Assembly (NCBI GenBank): GCA_020852755.1
Contig: JADZAF010000263.1
Span: forward strand, 1-34,425
Source of the DNA: Bryobacterales bacterium
GTDB lineage: Bacteria; Acidobacteriota; Terriglobia; Bryobacterales; Bryobacteraceae
DNA length: 34,425 nucleotides
Direction: 5' to 3'
Program-made: the position numbers and the translations under genes
Notes under the pieces: model-generated
Told to the model about the DNA's origin: nothing
Databases searched by the model: none
Seen by the model: the letters and a program-made list of their open reading frames with translations, nothing else
Shown: positions 14,520 through 25,297 of the stretch, piece after piece
Layout of the letters: every line of letters begins with the position of its first letter
Numbering within the stretch: position 1 is the stretch's first letter

Positions 14520-17487
14520 GCGTGGCGAGCCCGGATCGCCGGCGATGACGCCCGAGCGCTGGCGCCAAATCGAGCGACTGCTCGAAGCGGCCCTGGAGCG
14601 AACACCAGGCCAGCGGGCGGCTTATCTCGCTGAATCCTGCGGGTCCGACGACCAACTGCGCCGGGAAGTGGAGTCGCTGCTGGCCGGCGAGGGCCGTGAA
14701 GCGCAGTGGCTGGAACAGCCGCTTGCTGAGCTTGTCGCCCCTCTTCCCGCGGCACTCACCCCCGGCACGCTGCTCGGTCCTTACCGTGTCCTTGAAGCCA
14801 TCGGGGCCGGCGGCATGGGCCAGGTTTACCGCGCCCGGGATGAGCGCCTGAACCGCACGGTTGCCCTCAAGGCTCTGCCCCCGGAGGGACTGGCCGATTC
14901 CGAGCGTCGGAGGCGCTTTCTTCAAGAGGCGCGGGCCGCCAGCGCGATCCAGCACCCCAACATCGTCACTTTTTACGATCTGGCGGCCGTCGGTAACCGG
15001 GAATTCCTGATCATGGAGTACGTGGCCGGCAAGACTCTGGGCCAGCTGATCCCGGATGGCGGCCTGCCCCTGAGGGATGTCCTCGGCTATGCCGTGCAGA
15101 TTGCCGATGGACTGGCGGCCGCCCATTCGGCTGCGGTGACCCACCGGGACCTGAAGCCCGTGAACATCATGGTCACGGAGGCAGGCCAGGTCAAACTACT
15201 GGACTTCGGCTTGGCCAAGCTGACTCAGCCGGCCGGGACGCCGCGTATCCAGGAAAGCGTCACGCAGACTGGGACGATCGTCGGAACGGTCGCCTACATG
15301 TCGCCGGAGCAGGCCGAAGGCAGAAAGCTGGACGTGCGCAGTGACATTTTTTCCTTTGGCGTGGTGCTCCATGAAATGCTGACCGGACGGCGGCTGTTTC
15401 AGCGCGGCTCAGTAGCCTCGACTCTGGCGGCGATCGTCCACGACGAACCGCCGGCACTGGCCGAAGTGGCCCCGCTGGCGCCGCGGGAATTGGACCGCAT
15501 TCTCCGCTTCTGCCTCAGGAAGGAGCCCGGGCGCCGGTTCCAGTGCATGGCCGACGTGAAACTGGAACTCGAGGCGATTCGAGACGATCCTGGCGCAACC
15601 GCCCCGCCTCTGCAAGCTCCTTTGCCCATCAAGCCAAGGCTGCTTTCGGGATGGCGCGCGCTCGTGGCGGGGCTCCTGCTGGGGCTTGGGCCGGCCGTGC
15701 TGTGGTGGCTCCTCAGCCGGCCCCGCCCGGCAGCCCCGCAGATACTGCTGTCCCGCCTGACCTGGGATGCCGGCCTGACCAGGGACCCGGCCTTGACGGC
15801 TGACGGTAAGCTCCTGGCCTATGCGTCGGACCGCGGTGGGTCGGACAACCTTGACATTTGGGTTCAGCAGGTCGGGGGCGGCGAGTCTATCCGACTGACG
15901 CGGGACACAGCCGACGACCATCAGCCCTGCTTCTCGCCGGATGGTACGGCCATCGCCTTTCGTTCAGAGCGCGAGGGCGGCGCAATCTATCTCGTGCCGG
16001 CGCTGGGCGGCGAAGCCCGACGGATTGCGCCGGAAGGGCGCAACCCGCGCTTCTCGCCGGACGGAAAGTGGATCGCCTACTGGACCGGCCACGTCGGAGG
16101 AGGCCACCTGTGGCGGGGATTGTCTAAAGTGTTCGCAGTCCCTGTGGCCGGTGGGTTGCCGAAACCGATCCAGGCCGGGTTCGCCGGTGCGGCGTACCCC
16201 GTCTGGGCCCCGGACGGTAAACATCTTCTATTTGTTGGCAACCGCACAGACGACCCGCCGCTGGAAACGAGCCTGGATTGGTGGGTAGCTCCGCTCGACG
16301 GAGGCATGCCCATCAAGACCGGGGCTGTGAACCGGACTCGCGCCGAGGGCTTGATAGGAGCTTCCCTGGTCTACCCCTGGGTACCCATGGATCACTCCTG
16401 GTTGCCGGGCACAGACTCCGTTATCTTCTCAGCGCGCCAGGGCGGTAGCACCAACTTGTGGCGCATCGGCATTTCCCCCACCACGTTCAAAGCGGCCGGT
16501 TCCATTCAGCGGCTGACCTCCAGCGCCGGGATCGAGCACGGTCCTGCGCTAGCTGCGCAAGGAGGGGCTTGGCGTTTGGCTTTCAGCAGCCTGAGCGAAA
16601 ACCTGGATGTGTGGAGCCTGCCACTCGACGCCGGCCGGGCTCGGCCATCCGGCGAACCGCGCCCAATCACGGCGAGCGCGGCCTCGGAGTTTCATCCCCG
16701 GCTTTCGGCTGACGGCAGCCAGGCCGTCTTCGTCTCCGCGCGGCCGGGTGTTCAGGACATCTGGCTGAAAGACCTGAGCAGCGGCAGGGAACGGAGAATC
16801 ACCTTCAATACCGCCGACAAATACCAGCCTGCCCTTTCTCCGGACGGTACGCGAGTGGCATACTCCAGCAACGAGAATGGGAGCTGGAACCTTTACGTAG
16901 CTCCCGTGGCGGGTGGCGCCCCGGAACTGGTCTGCGAAGGCTGTGGCGTACTCCAGTCCTGGTCACGAGATGGTAGCCGTTTGTTTTACCACACCCTTCC
17001 TGGAGAACTGGCCCTGCTCCGGCTCGCTTCCCGCGCGACGGCCGTGATCGCATCGCATCCTGCTTACCGGTTGTGCCAGAATTATCTCTCGCCGGACGAG
17101 CGCTGGATCGTCTTCATGGCGCTGGCGGGCGGTCGCTCGCAGGTGTATGTCGCCCCTTTTCAGGAGGCCCGCCCAATCACGGAACGCGAATGGATCCCGG
17201 TGACAGACGGCCGCTCCTTTGAGGACAAATTGCATTGGGGGCCGGACTCCAGCCTGATCTATTTCCACTCCGACCGCGATGGCTTTCGTTGCCTCTGGGC
17301 ACAACGGCTCGATGCCGGCACAATGCGGCCCGCGGGCAATCCCATTGCTGTCTTCCACTCCCACAGCGCGCGGCGCTCCATACTCAACGTCGAGCTTGGC
17401 CAGCTGGGATGCACGGTCGGCCGCGACAGGATGTTGTTCGGCATGAAAGAACTCACGGGCGACATCTGGATGGCGGAATTTCGATGA
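14509..17487 (+). CDS. Membrane-anchored serine/threonine protein kinase with C-terminal beta-propeller sensor
   Basis: A 992-residue protein. ATG 14509 overlaps the sigma gene and has GGAG about 8 bp upstream; ATG 14545 (M-T-P-E-R-W) is an alternative family-typical start. After an acidobacterial N-terminal helical region (13-85), a complete Hanks-type kinase domain follows: glycine loop G-A-G-G-M-G (99-104), K121 in V-A-L-K, catalytic H-R-D-L-K-P-V-N (212-219, D214), D-F-G (232-234) and S-P-E-Q (265-268). All key residues are intact. A single transmembrane helix lies near 383-402. The rest (about 410-992) is a series of TolB/WD40-like blades with repeating S-P-D-G-T/K motifs, expected outside the cytoplasmic membrane. 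The design is of a surface sensor signalling inward to the kinase and probably to the linked sigma factor; the ligand is unknown. Confidence 0.92.
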   Translation: MEAERGEPGSPAMTPERWRQIERLLEAALERTPGQRAAYLAESCGSDDQLRREVESLLAGEGREAQWLEQPLAELVAPLPAALTPGTLLGPYRVLEAIGAGGMGQVYRARDERLNRTVALKALPPEGLADSERRRRFLQEARAASAIQHPNIVTFYDLAAVGNREFLIMEYVAGKTLGQLIPDGGLPLRDVLGYAVQIADGLAAAHSAAVTHRDLKPVNIMVTEAGQVKLLDFGLAKLTQPAGTPRIQESVTQTGTIVGTVAYMSPEQAEGRKLDVRSDIFSFGVVLHEMLTGRRLFQRGSVASTLAAIVHDEPPALAEVAPLAPRELDRILRFCLRKEPGRRFQCMADVKLELEAIRDDPGATAPPLQAPLPIKPRLLSGWRALVAGLLLGLGPAVLWWLLSRPRPAAPQILLSRLTWDAGLTRDPALTADGKLLAYASDRGGSDNLDIWVQQVGGGESIRLTRDTADDHQPCFSPDGTAIAFRSEREGGAIYLVPALGGEARRIAPEGRNPRFSPDGKWIAYWTGHVGGGHLWRGLSKVFAVPVAGGLPKPIQAGFAGAAYPVWAPDGKHLLFVGNRTDDPPLETSLDWWVAPLDGGMPIKTGAVNRTRAEGLIGASLVYPWVPMDHSWLPGTDSVIFSARQGGSTNLWRIGISPTTFKAAGSIQRLTSSAGIEHGPALAAQGGAWRLAFSSLSENLDVWSLPLDAGRARPSGEPRPITASAASEFHPRLSADGSQAVFVSARPGVQDIWLKDLSSGRERRITFNTADKYQPALSPDGTRVAYSSNENGSWNLYVAPVAGGAPELVCEGCGVLQSWSRDGSRLFYHTLPGELALLRLASRATAVIASHPAYRLCQNYLSPDERWIVFMALAGGRSQVYVAPFQEARPITEREWIPVTDGRSFEDKLHWGPDSSLIYFHSDRDGFRCLWAQRLDAGTMRPAGNPIAVFHSHSARRSILNVELGQLGCTVGRDRMLFGMKELTGDIWMAEFR

Positions 17488-17577
17488 CGGCGCTCCCCGC
17501 CGGCAGTCGTCGATGGCATAGCCGCGAATCGGATGAAACGCTGCCCACCGGGGTGGAGCCGGCGAGTGCCCGCATTC

Positions 17578-19239
<1,662 letters not shown>

Positions 19240-19279
19240 TGCGATACCCCACCACTATAGGCGATCGGGGCGCCTGGAA

Positions 19280-19936
19280 TTACCTGCCGTTCGCCGCTGG
19301 CCCGCGCCCCAGCAGCTCCCGTAGATCCGAGATCCGGAAATCGGGCGCCGATTCCTCGATCGCGGCCGGGTTCCCGTACCCGTAATCCACGATGCAGGTG
19401 GCCACTCCGGCCCTGCGTCCGGCTTCCACATCGGCCTGCGAATCGCCCACCATGAGGCAGTCCCCGGGCCGCGCGCCCAAACCCTGCATAGCCCGCAGCA
19501 GCACGTCGGGCGCAGGTTTGCAGGGAATACCGTCGGTGCCCTGAATATGGTCGAAGTAGCGGGCCAGCCCGAAACGTTCCAGCACCACGCGCGTCCCGGC
19601 GGTCCGCTTGGTGGTGGCGGTACCCTTGCGTCCCTGGAGTTGCTCCAGCGTCTCGCGGACGCCGGGATACACGGTGGTCCCGGAGTGCGCCCGGCCGTGG
19701 TAGTGGACACGGTATCGCTCCGTAAGCGCGGCCAGGCGCTCCTCGCCGCAGTTCGGGAATACGTCGTTGAACAGGGCATCCAGGCTGAGCCCGATGTACC
19801 CTCGCAGGAATTCCTCCCCGTATTCGGTCCGGCCTGCCTCTTTCAGGACCTCGCTCACGGCCCCGCAGATGTCCGGGGCCGAATGCAGCAGCGTTCCGTC
19901 GATGTCGAACAGGTAAACAGGAAAGGAGGGGATCAC
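19280..19936 (-). CDS. HAD-family hydrolase, phosphoglycolate phosphatase-like
   Basis: A 218-residue protein. The start is GTG 19936, overlapping the ftsH stop (GTGA); the reading frame extends further upstream but only antiparallel to FtsH content, so that part is rejected. The four HAD motifs can be read: D-I-D-G-T (11-15, nucleophile D11 and D13), T108/T109 in motif II, K140 in C-K-P-A-P, and V-G-D-S-Q-A-D (163-169, D165). The cap domain sits after motif I as in Gph and PpaX-type phosphatases. Such enzymes remove phosphate from 2-phosphoglycolate, pyrophosphate or related metabolites in the cytoplasm; the exact substrate is not determined by sequence alone. Tight coupling with ftsH is probably a feature of the compact operon rather than of function. 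Confidence 0.87.
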   Translation of the reverse strand: MIPSFPVYLFDIDGTLLHSAPDICGAVSEVLKEAGRTEYGEEFLRGYIGLSLDALFNDVFPNCGEERLAALTERYRVHYHGRAHSGTTVYPGVRETLEQLQGRKGTATTKRTAGTRVVLERFGLARYFDHIQGTDGIPCKPAPDVLLRAMQGLGARPGDCLMVGDSQADVEAGRRAGVATCIVDYGYGNPAAIEESAPDFRISDLRELLGRGPAANGR

Positions 19937-21846
19937 GCCGTCTGCGGTTGCTCCCCTTCGAGTCCGGGTACGCGCCGCCCGCCCTCGGCGGGCCGCAGCA
20001 CCTGCTGGGTATGCTCCTCGGCATCCATCGGCCGGGTGCGCGGCGGCACTGGAAGCGCCTTGCCCTCGATGATCTGCCTCACTTCGGCGCCGTCCAGGAT
20101 CTCGCGCTCCAGCAGGCCCTCGGCCAGGCGCACCAGGGCGTCGCGGTGTTCCTCGATGATCGCGTTGGCGCGATCGTAGCCCAGCTGTACCAGCTTGCGG
20201 ACCTGCTCGTCGATCCGGATCGCCGTTGCCTCGCTGTAATCGCGATGCTGGGCGATTTCGCGGCCCAGGAAGATCTGCTCTTCCTTCTTGCCGAAGCTCA
20301 ACGGCCCCAATTCGCTCATGCCCCACTCGCAGACCATCTTGCGGGCCAGGTCCGTGGCCCTCTCGATGTCGTTGCCCGCGCCGGTGGTCATGTGGTTCAT
20401 GAACTTCTCCTCGGCGATGCGCCCGGCCATCAGGATCGTCAGCTGGGCTTCCAGGTAGTCCTTGTTGTAGGAGTGTTTGTCGTCGATGGGCAGCTGCATG
20501 GTCACGCCCAGCGCCATGCCGCGGGGAATGATAGTCACCTTGTGGACCGGATCGGCGTAAGGCGTCAGGGCCGCCACGAGCGCGTGCCCCGCCTCATGGT
20601 AGGCGGTGTTCTTCTTCTCCGCGTCGCTCAGGATGAGTGACTTCCGCTCGGCGCCCATCAGGATCTTGTCCTTGGACATCTCGAAGTCCGACATCGTGAC
20701 CACTTTGCGGTTCTGGCGTGCCGCGATCAGCGCGGATTCGTTCACCAGGTTGGCCAGATCGGCCCCCGCCAAACCCGGCGTGCCTCTGGCCACCACGCTC
20801 AGGTCCACGTCGTCGGCCAGCGGGATCTTCTTGGTGTGGACCCGCAGGATGGCCTCGCGCCCCTGCACGTCCGGCCGCCCCACCACTACCCGGCGGTCGA
20901 AGCGCCCGGGCCGCAGCAGCGCGGGATCCAGCACGTCCGGCCGGTTGGTGGCGGCCACCAGGATTACGCCTTCGTTGGACTCGAAGCCGTCCATCTCCAC
21001 CAGCAACTGGTTCAGGGTCTGCTCGCGCTCGTCGTGTCCGCCGCCCAGACCCGCGCCCCGGTGGCGTCCCACCGCGTCGATTTCATCGATGAAGATGATG
21101 CACGGTGCGTTCTTCTTGCCCTGCTCGAACAGGTCGCGGACCCGACTGGCGCCCACGCCCACGAACATCTCGACAAAGTCCGAGCCGGAGATTGAGAAGA
21201 AAGGCACGCTGGCTTCTCCCGCGATCGCCCGGGCCAGGAGCGTCTTGCCCGTGCCCGGAGGCCCGATCAGCAGCACGCCCTTTGGAATCCGGCCGCCCAG
21301 CTTCTGGAATTTCTGAGGCTCCCGCAGGAATTCGATGATCTCCTGAAGTTCCTCCTTGGCCTCCTCTACCCCGGCTACATCCTTGAAAGTCACTTTCTTC
21401 TGCTGTGAGGAATGCAGGCGCGCCCGGCTCTTTCCGAAGCTCAAGGCCTTGTTTCCGCCGCTCTGCATCTGGCGCATCATGAAGACCCAGAAAGCCAGCA
21501 GCAGGATGAACGGCGACGCGTTCACCAGGATCGAGATCCAGTTGCCCGAGTTGGCCTCCTTGATCTCTATTTCCACGCCCTTTTCCTGCAGTAACTTGTA
21601 GATGTCCGGATAGTTCGACGGGATCAGCGTCCGCAGCCCGGCGCTGTCGTCACGGAAAGCTCCCCGGACCTCGGTGCCGGCGATGCTGACTTTCTTGACT
21701 TTGCCCGCTTCCACCGCGGTGATGAATTCGGTGAAGGAAAGGGGCTGCTCGGGGCGGGTCTTGGCATTCCTGACCACCTGCCAAAGCAACACCGCCACGC
21801 AGATGAGGACAACCCAGAAAATTGCCGTTTTTACGTTAGAATTCAC
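19933..21846 (-). CDS. ftsH: ATP-dependent zinc metalloprotease FtsH
   Basis: A 637-residue membrane protease, close to the usual ~640 residues. ATG 21846 has a GAGG site about 8 bp upstream. Two transmembrane helices (8-25 and 107-124) flank a small periplasmic domain. The AAA module has Walker A G-P-P-G-T-G-K-T (195-202), pore residues F-V-G (228-230), Walker B I-I-F-I-D-E (250-255) and the second region of homology with the arginine finger region N-R-P-D...L-R-P-G-R-F-D (301-317). The zinc site is H-E-A-G-H (417-421), with the third ligand expected in the later [10 protein letters not shown] segment. It degrades misfolded membrane proteins and regulatory proteins such as LpxC in other bacteria. 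It lies 53 bp after tilS, an order (tilS-ftsH) also common in many other bacteria. Confidence 0.97.
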   Translation of the reverse strand: MNSNVKTAIFWVVLICVAVLLWQVVRNAKTRPEQPLSFTEFITAVEAGKVKKVSIAGTEVRGAFRDDSAGLRTLIPSNYPDIYKLLQEKGVEIEIKEANSGNWISILVNASPFILLLAFWVFMMRQMQSGGNKALSFGKSRARLHSSQQKKVTFKDVAGVEEAKEELQEIIEFLREPQKFQKLGGRIPKGVLLIGPPGTGKTLLARAIAGEASVPFFSISGSDFVEMFVGVGASRVRDLFEQGKKNAPCIIFIDEIDAVGRHRGAGLGGGHDEREQTLNQLLVEMDGFESNEGVILVAATNRPDVLDPALLRPGRFDRRVVVGRPDVQGREAILRVHTKKIPLADDVDLSVVARGTPGLAGADLANLVNESALIAARQNRKVVTMSDFEMSKDKILMGAERKSLILSDAEKKNTAYHEAGHALVAALTPYADPVHKVTIIPRGMALGVTMQLPIDDKHSYNKDYLEAQLTILMAGRIAEEKFMNHMTTGAGNDIERATDLARKMVCEWGMSELGPLSFGKKEEQIFLGREIAQHRDYSEATAIRIDEQVRKLVQLGYDRANAIIEEHRDALVRLAEGLLEREILDGAEVRQIIEGKALPVPPRTRPMDAEEHTQQVLRPAEGGRRVPGLEGEQPQTA

Positions 21847-21899
21847 GAAACCTCCGTGCCAGCGAGGTAGTTCAATAATTTGGACGTGAGAGTCGGCAT

Positions 21900-23273
21900 T
21901 CAGGACTCAATATTGTCAATTTCCCGGATGACCAGAAAGACTCGCGTAGCCTCGCTTGCGGCATATTCGGAAGACGGTCCAAACCGCCGCGACCAGATGA
22001 TGGAGTCCCCGCCTGCGACTACGGGCCAGTCACGTCTCTCCCAGAGAGGAATCCGGGCCTCCTGGAACAGCGTCTTGATCTTAACCTCGTGGGCACTTCC
22101 AAGCGGCCGGTACTGGTCGCCGGGCCTCCAGTTCCGCAACTCTAGCGGGACGGGAAGCCGCTCCCAGTCCAAATGCCTCATACTTCCAGTATAGCCGGAA
22201 TCTCTTCTCAGGACTTCGAATTCCAGAGTGGAGCCGGCCCCCGGCAGCCGCGCCGAGCCCGGCGCCTCAACGGGAACGCTCAGCAAGCGTCCGCCCGGAG
22301 GCCCTTGACGCAGAGGCGCCATGCGGATCCAGTCGAATGACCGGAACACGTCCACGCCTGGAATCTGCAGCCGCCCGCTGCCGTCGGCCGGGCCCGCCAG
22401 CGCTGCCACGGCATCCACGTGGCAGAAGTCGACGCCCCGCATGTCCCCCTTGGTCAATTGGATAGCCTTCCGGATCAGGCGCCGTGCCACCGCCGCGGGG
22501 AGCGACCGGAGATGGTCCGCCCGGAACTGCACCGCCGGAGGCCGGACGGTGAAATACAGGCCCGCCAGGCGGGCTACCTCCGCCTCCCAGTACCGCTCCT
22601 CCTCGAACGCCCAATCGGCGGTCTGGGCGAGCGTGGCGACCACGGCCGGGTTCCAGTCTCGGACCAGTCCGGGCAGCAGATCATGGCGAATGCGGTTGCG
22701 AGCGAACTCCAGGCTGGCGTTGGTCGCGTCATCCCGCCATGGAACGCCGCGCTTCCTCAGGTAGTCCTCCACCTGGTCCCTTGTCACCGCCAGCAGCGGC
22801 CGGACAAACCCCCGCGGGCTGACCGGGTGGATCCCCGCCAGGCCGGCCGTACCCGAGCCGCGCAGGAAGCGGAACAGCACCGTCTCGGCCTGGTCCGAGC
22901 GGGTATGCCCCAGGGCGACTCGATCCACTGCACCGGACTCCAGGAACTGCAGGAAAAAAGCCTGACGGGCGTCCCGTGCGGCCTGCTCCAGGTTGCCCTC
23001 GCACGAGGTAAGGCGGGCCTGCCCGCTATGACACTGGAGGCCGAATTGCCGCGCCATCTCCGCCACGAAGCGGGCATCCTCCCGGGACTCCTCGCCCCGC
23101 AGCTGATGGTCCAGGTGGAGAACCGACAGCCGGAGGCTCCAGCGCGGCGCCAGGTCGAGCAGAACGTGCAGAAGGCAGACCGAATCGGCGCCCCCCGAAA
23201 CCGCCACGCCCACCCGCTGCCCCGGCTGGAACATGGCGTACCGGGTAATGGTTTCGACAATCCGGTCCAGCAC
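21900..23273 (-). CDS. tilS: tRNA(Ile)-lysidine synthase TilS
   Basis: A 457-residue cytoplasmic enzyme. The PP-loop ATP-binding motif S-G-G-A-D-S is at 26-31, followed by L-D-H-Q-L-R-G and later [14 protein letters not shown], both diagnostic. The C-terminal domain contains [16 protein letters not shown] and [12 protein letters not shown], the TilS tRNA-recognition segment. The enzyme converts cytidine 34 of the AUA-reading tRNA(Ile) to lysidine, making it read AUA rather than AUG. It is essential in most bacteria. It precedes ftsH by 53 bp and follows the ceramidase-like gene by 23 bp, so housekeeping genes flank an accessory block here. Confidence 0.96.
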   Translation of the reverse strand: MLDRIVETITRYAMFQPGQRVGVAVSGGADSVCLLHVLLDLAPRWSLRLSVLHLDHQLRGEESREDARFVAEMARQFGLQCHSGQARLTSCEGNLEQAARDARQAFFLQFLESGAVDRVALGHTRSDQAETVLFRFLRGSGTAGLAGIHPVSPRGFVRPLLAVTRDQVEDYLRKRGVPWRDDATNASLEFARNRIRHDLLPGLVRDWNPAVVATLAQTADWAFEEERYWEAEVARLAGLYFTVRPPAVQFRADHLRSLPAAVARRLIRKAIQLTKGDMRGVDFCHVDAVAALAGPADGSGRLQIPGVDVFRSFDWIRMAPLRQGPPGGRLLSVPVEAPGSARLPGAGSTLEFEVLRRDSGYTGSMRHLDWERLPVPLELRNWRPGDQYRPLGSAHEVKIKTLFQEARIPLWERRDWPVVAGGDSIIWSRRFGPSSEYAASEATRVFLVIREIDNIES

Positions 23274-23296
23274 TACCCGAATTGTAACAACCAGCG

Positions 23297-25297
23297 CTAC
23301 CGGCGGGCCGCTGCGCCGTAATGCTTGAGGATCGTGCCGGCGGGAAGCGGCCGATCGAAAACCGCGACCTCGTCGATGCGGCCCTCAAATCCGGCGCCGA
23401 TCCGCAGGCCGCCCGGGCCGTTCCCAAGCTCCGTGTTGCCGGACAACTCCGCACGCCCGTTCAGGTAGACGCTGATCCGCTGCCCGTCCCTCACCAGCGC
23501 CAGGTGGGCCCAGGTTCCCGGCTCTATGGCCGTCGAGCCCGCCGCCGCCCCACCCGGCTGCGCCATGCTCAGCCGTCCTCCGGCGTCCATCAACAGCTTG
23601 TCCCGGCCGCTCTCGACCAGGCCGCCGCCCGCCAGCGCGCTCAACAGCCAGAACTCGACCGTGTAGCGGTTCTTCAGATCGAGGTCAGCCTTCAGGTGGC
23701 CGCCGGCATACTGCGGCGCCCGGTTGGGACCGTCCAGCGGAGCGCCCTCCAGGAACAGCGCGATGCCCGGCGCATACGCGGCGTGACGGCCGCGGCCGGA
23801 GGAATCCCGCGCGGCCGGTCCCGACATCTCGTCCCCGCGCCAGTAGGCCAGGGGCCTGGATGCCAGCACGGCCCGCGAGTAGCCGTTGGCCGGCGCGGCT
23901 TCCGGCCGGCGCGGCCGGCCCGCGGCCTTCTCCAGCAGCGACAGCGCCGCTTCCACGATCCTCGGCTCCGCCTCGGTCTCCAGTGCAGCCGTCCGGGCCG
24001 GCCAGGTCGTGTAACCGCCCAGGTGATGCTGCTCCGGCGGCGGGATGTACCCCTCCGCGCCGTTAGCCAGTTCGATGTTGAAGGTGTGCCGCAGGGGGCT
24101 CTGGGCCTTGATCTTCAAGCCGGTGATGGCGAATACCTCGCAGGGGATGGCCGCGATCCCCAGGTCGCCGACGCGCAGCGCCTGAATCTTGAGTTCCCGG
24201 ATAGGCTCCCGGTCCAGGAGCACCTGTTCGCGCGCATAGACCTCCTCCTGGTTGCGCGGCGAGCGCTCGCCCATCGCCGCTACGATGCGGCGGGCCCAGG
24301 CGAGCCGCTCCGCGTCCGGAACCCGCCGGCCCAGACGCAGGGTAGTCTCGACCATGCCAAGCGGCTCCGATCGCCGGTACTCGATCTTCCCGCAGGCGCG
24401 AAACGCGATGCGGGCCATCTCGCGTCCGTAGGTCCGGGCGTCGGCGGTTTGCCTGGGCTTGCTGTAGTCCATCCAGTGCTGATCGCCGCTGGTGCCCTGC
24501 GACATCATGGCCACCAGCGGCGCCCCGGTCAGAGACTCGATCTCCTCCCGGAACGGGCCGTAGTAATCGGGCGAGACCGTTCCTCCGCCCACTCCCACGT
24601 AATGCATCGAGTAGTTGGCCAGCAGGGCCAGCGGCCGCCCGTCCGCGGTCTGCACGGAGAGAATGCTCAACTGCGGGTCCACCGGTCCGGCCGGACCGAC
24701 GAAATCCGGATTCTGATACCCGGGGTGCATATGGGCCCGCACCGTGAGCCGGCCGAAGGGGTCCTTGCGCATGCGGTCCGGCCGCAGGATCCAGCGGCGG
24801 CAATGCGTGCGGTCCGGGACGTCGACCACGGTCCATCCAAGACGCGCGGGCTGCAAGCCCGCGACCGCCTTCTCGATGGCCGCCGCCAGCCGCGATTCGA
24901 CGAAGCGCGCGTACTCCTCGTCCGCATCGGTGCCCAGCGCGCCCATTACCGGCGGAGCGGAGTGGGTGTGGTTGGCCGAGATCAGGATGTGGTCCGCGGC
25001 CAGCCCGGTGCGGGCCGAAACGGCATGCTTCACCCGGTCCAGCATTTCGCGCGGCATCATGAGCGAATCGGCCACGCAGAGGGCCAGGCGCTCGCGCCCG
25101 TCTTCCAGGGCGATACAGCGTGCGTATAACTGCCCGTCCAGCCGTTCGCCCTTGGCCGCCAGGAAGCCCCCGCTGAGGGTGATGGGAAGCCTCTCGGGCG
25201 TGATGAGCGCGGTTCCCGCTCCGGCGCGGAGCATCCCCGCGGCTTCCAGGCGCCAGGCGGAAACGGCCAGCAGCAGGAGCAGGCCGGATCGCCTCAT
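23297..25297 (-). CDS. Exported neutral/alkaline ceramidase-like hydrolase with C-terminal LamG domain
   Basis: A 666-residue protein. ATG 25297 overlaps the upstream TGA (ATGA) and opens a clear signal peptide (L-L-L-L-L-A-V-S-A-W, cleavage near 20). Residues about 21-455 match the neutral/alkaline non-lysosomal ceramidase family: A-G-A-G-T-A-L-I-T-P-E start, S-A-N-H-T-H-S-A-P-P (108-116, zinc-binding histidine), N-Y-S-M-H-Y-V-G (228-235, second histidine) and M-M-S-Q-G-T-S-G-D-Q-H (265-274) where ceramidases carry the N-x-G-D region. Residues about 475-664 form a concanavalin/LamG-type jelly roll (A-Y-W-R-G-D-E, Y-T-V-E-F-W, W-A-H-L-A-L-V-R-D-G, G-R-I-D-E-V-A-V-F-D). True ceramidases release fatty acid from ceramide, but many Bryobacter homologues are uncharacterised and could act on other amides. 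The LamG fusion suggests surface glycan attachment. Confidence 0.82.
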   Translation of the reverse strand: MRRSGLLLLLAVSAWRLEAAGMLRAGAGTALITPERLPITLSGGFLAAKGERLDGQLYARCIALEDGRERLALCVADSLMMPREMLDRVKHAVSARTGLAADHILISANHTHSAPPVMGALGTDADEEYARFVESRLAAAIEKAVAGLQPARLGWTVVDVPDRTHCRRWILRPDRMRKDPFGRLTVRAHMHPGYQNPDFVGPAGPVDPQLSILSVQTADGRPLALLANYSMHYVGVGGGTVSPDYYGPFREEIESLTGAPLVAMMSQGTSGDQHWMDYSKPRQTADARTYGREMARIAFRACGKIEYRRSEPLGMVETTLRLGRRVPDAERLAWARRIVAAMGERSPRNQEEVYAREQVLLDREPIRELKIQALRVGDLGIAAIPCEVFAITGLKIKAQSPLRHTFNIELANGAEGYIPPPEQHHLGGYTTWPARTAALETEAEPRIVEAALSLLEKAAGRPRRPEAAPANGYSRAVLASRPLAYWRGDEMSGPAARDSSGRGRHAAYAPGIALFLEGAPLDGPNRAPQYAGGHLKADLDLKNRYTVEFWLLSALAGGGLVESGRDKLLMDAGGRLSMAQPGGAAAGSTAIEPGTWAHLALVRDGQRISVYLNGRAELSGNTELGNGPGGLRIGAGFEGRIDEVAVFDRPLPAGTILKHYGAAARR

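Noticed and set aside
17488..17577. Spacer between the convergent kinase and FAD oxidoreductase genes, expected to hold a bidirectional terminator.
   Set aside because: I could not find a convincing stem-loop followed by T residues in it.
19937..20326. N-terminal extension of the HAD phosphatase frame into ftsH.
   Set aside because: The stretch lies in ftsH and reads as Arg/Gly/Ala-rich shadow; the HAD fold begins just after GTG 19936, which overlaps the ftsH stop.
21914..21919. Perfect TTGACA on the minus strand in the end of tilS, a possible -35 box for ftsH.
   Set aside because: No acceptable -10 box follows at 16-18 bp, so a promoter cannot be claimed.
23321..25129. 602-codon + strand frame opposite the ceramidase-like gene.
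   Set aside because: The minus strand shows ceramidase and LamG motifs; the frame is a composition effect.
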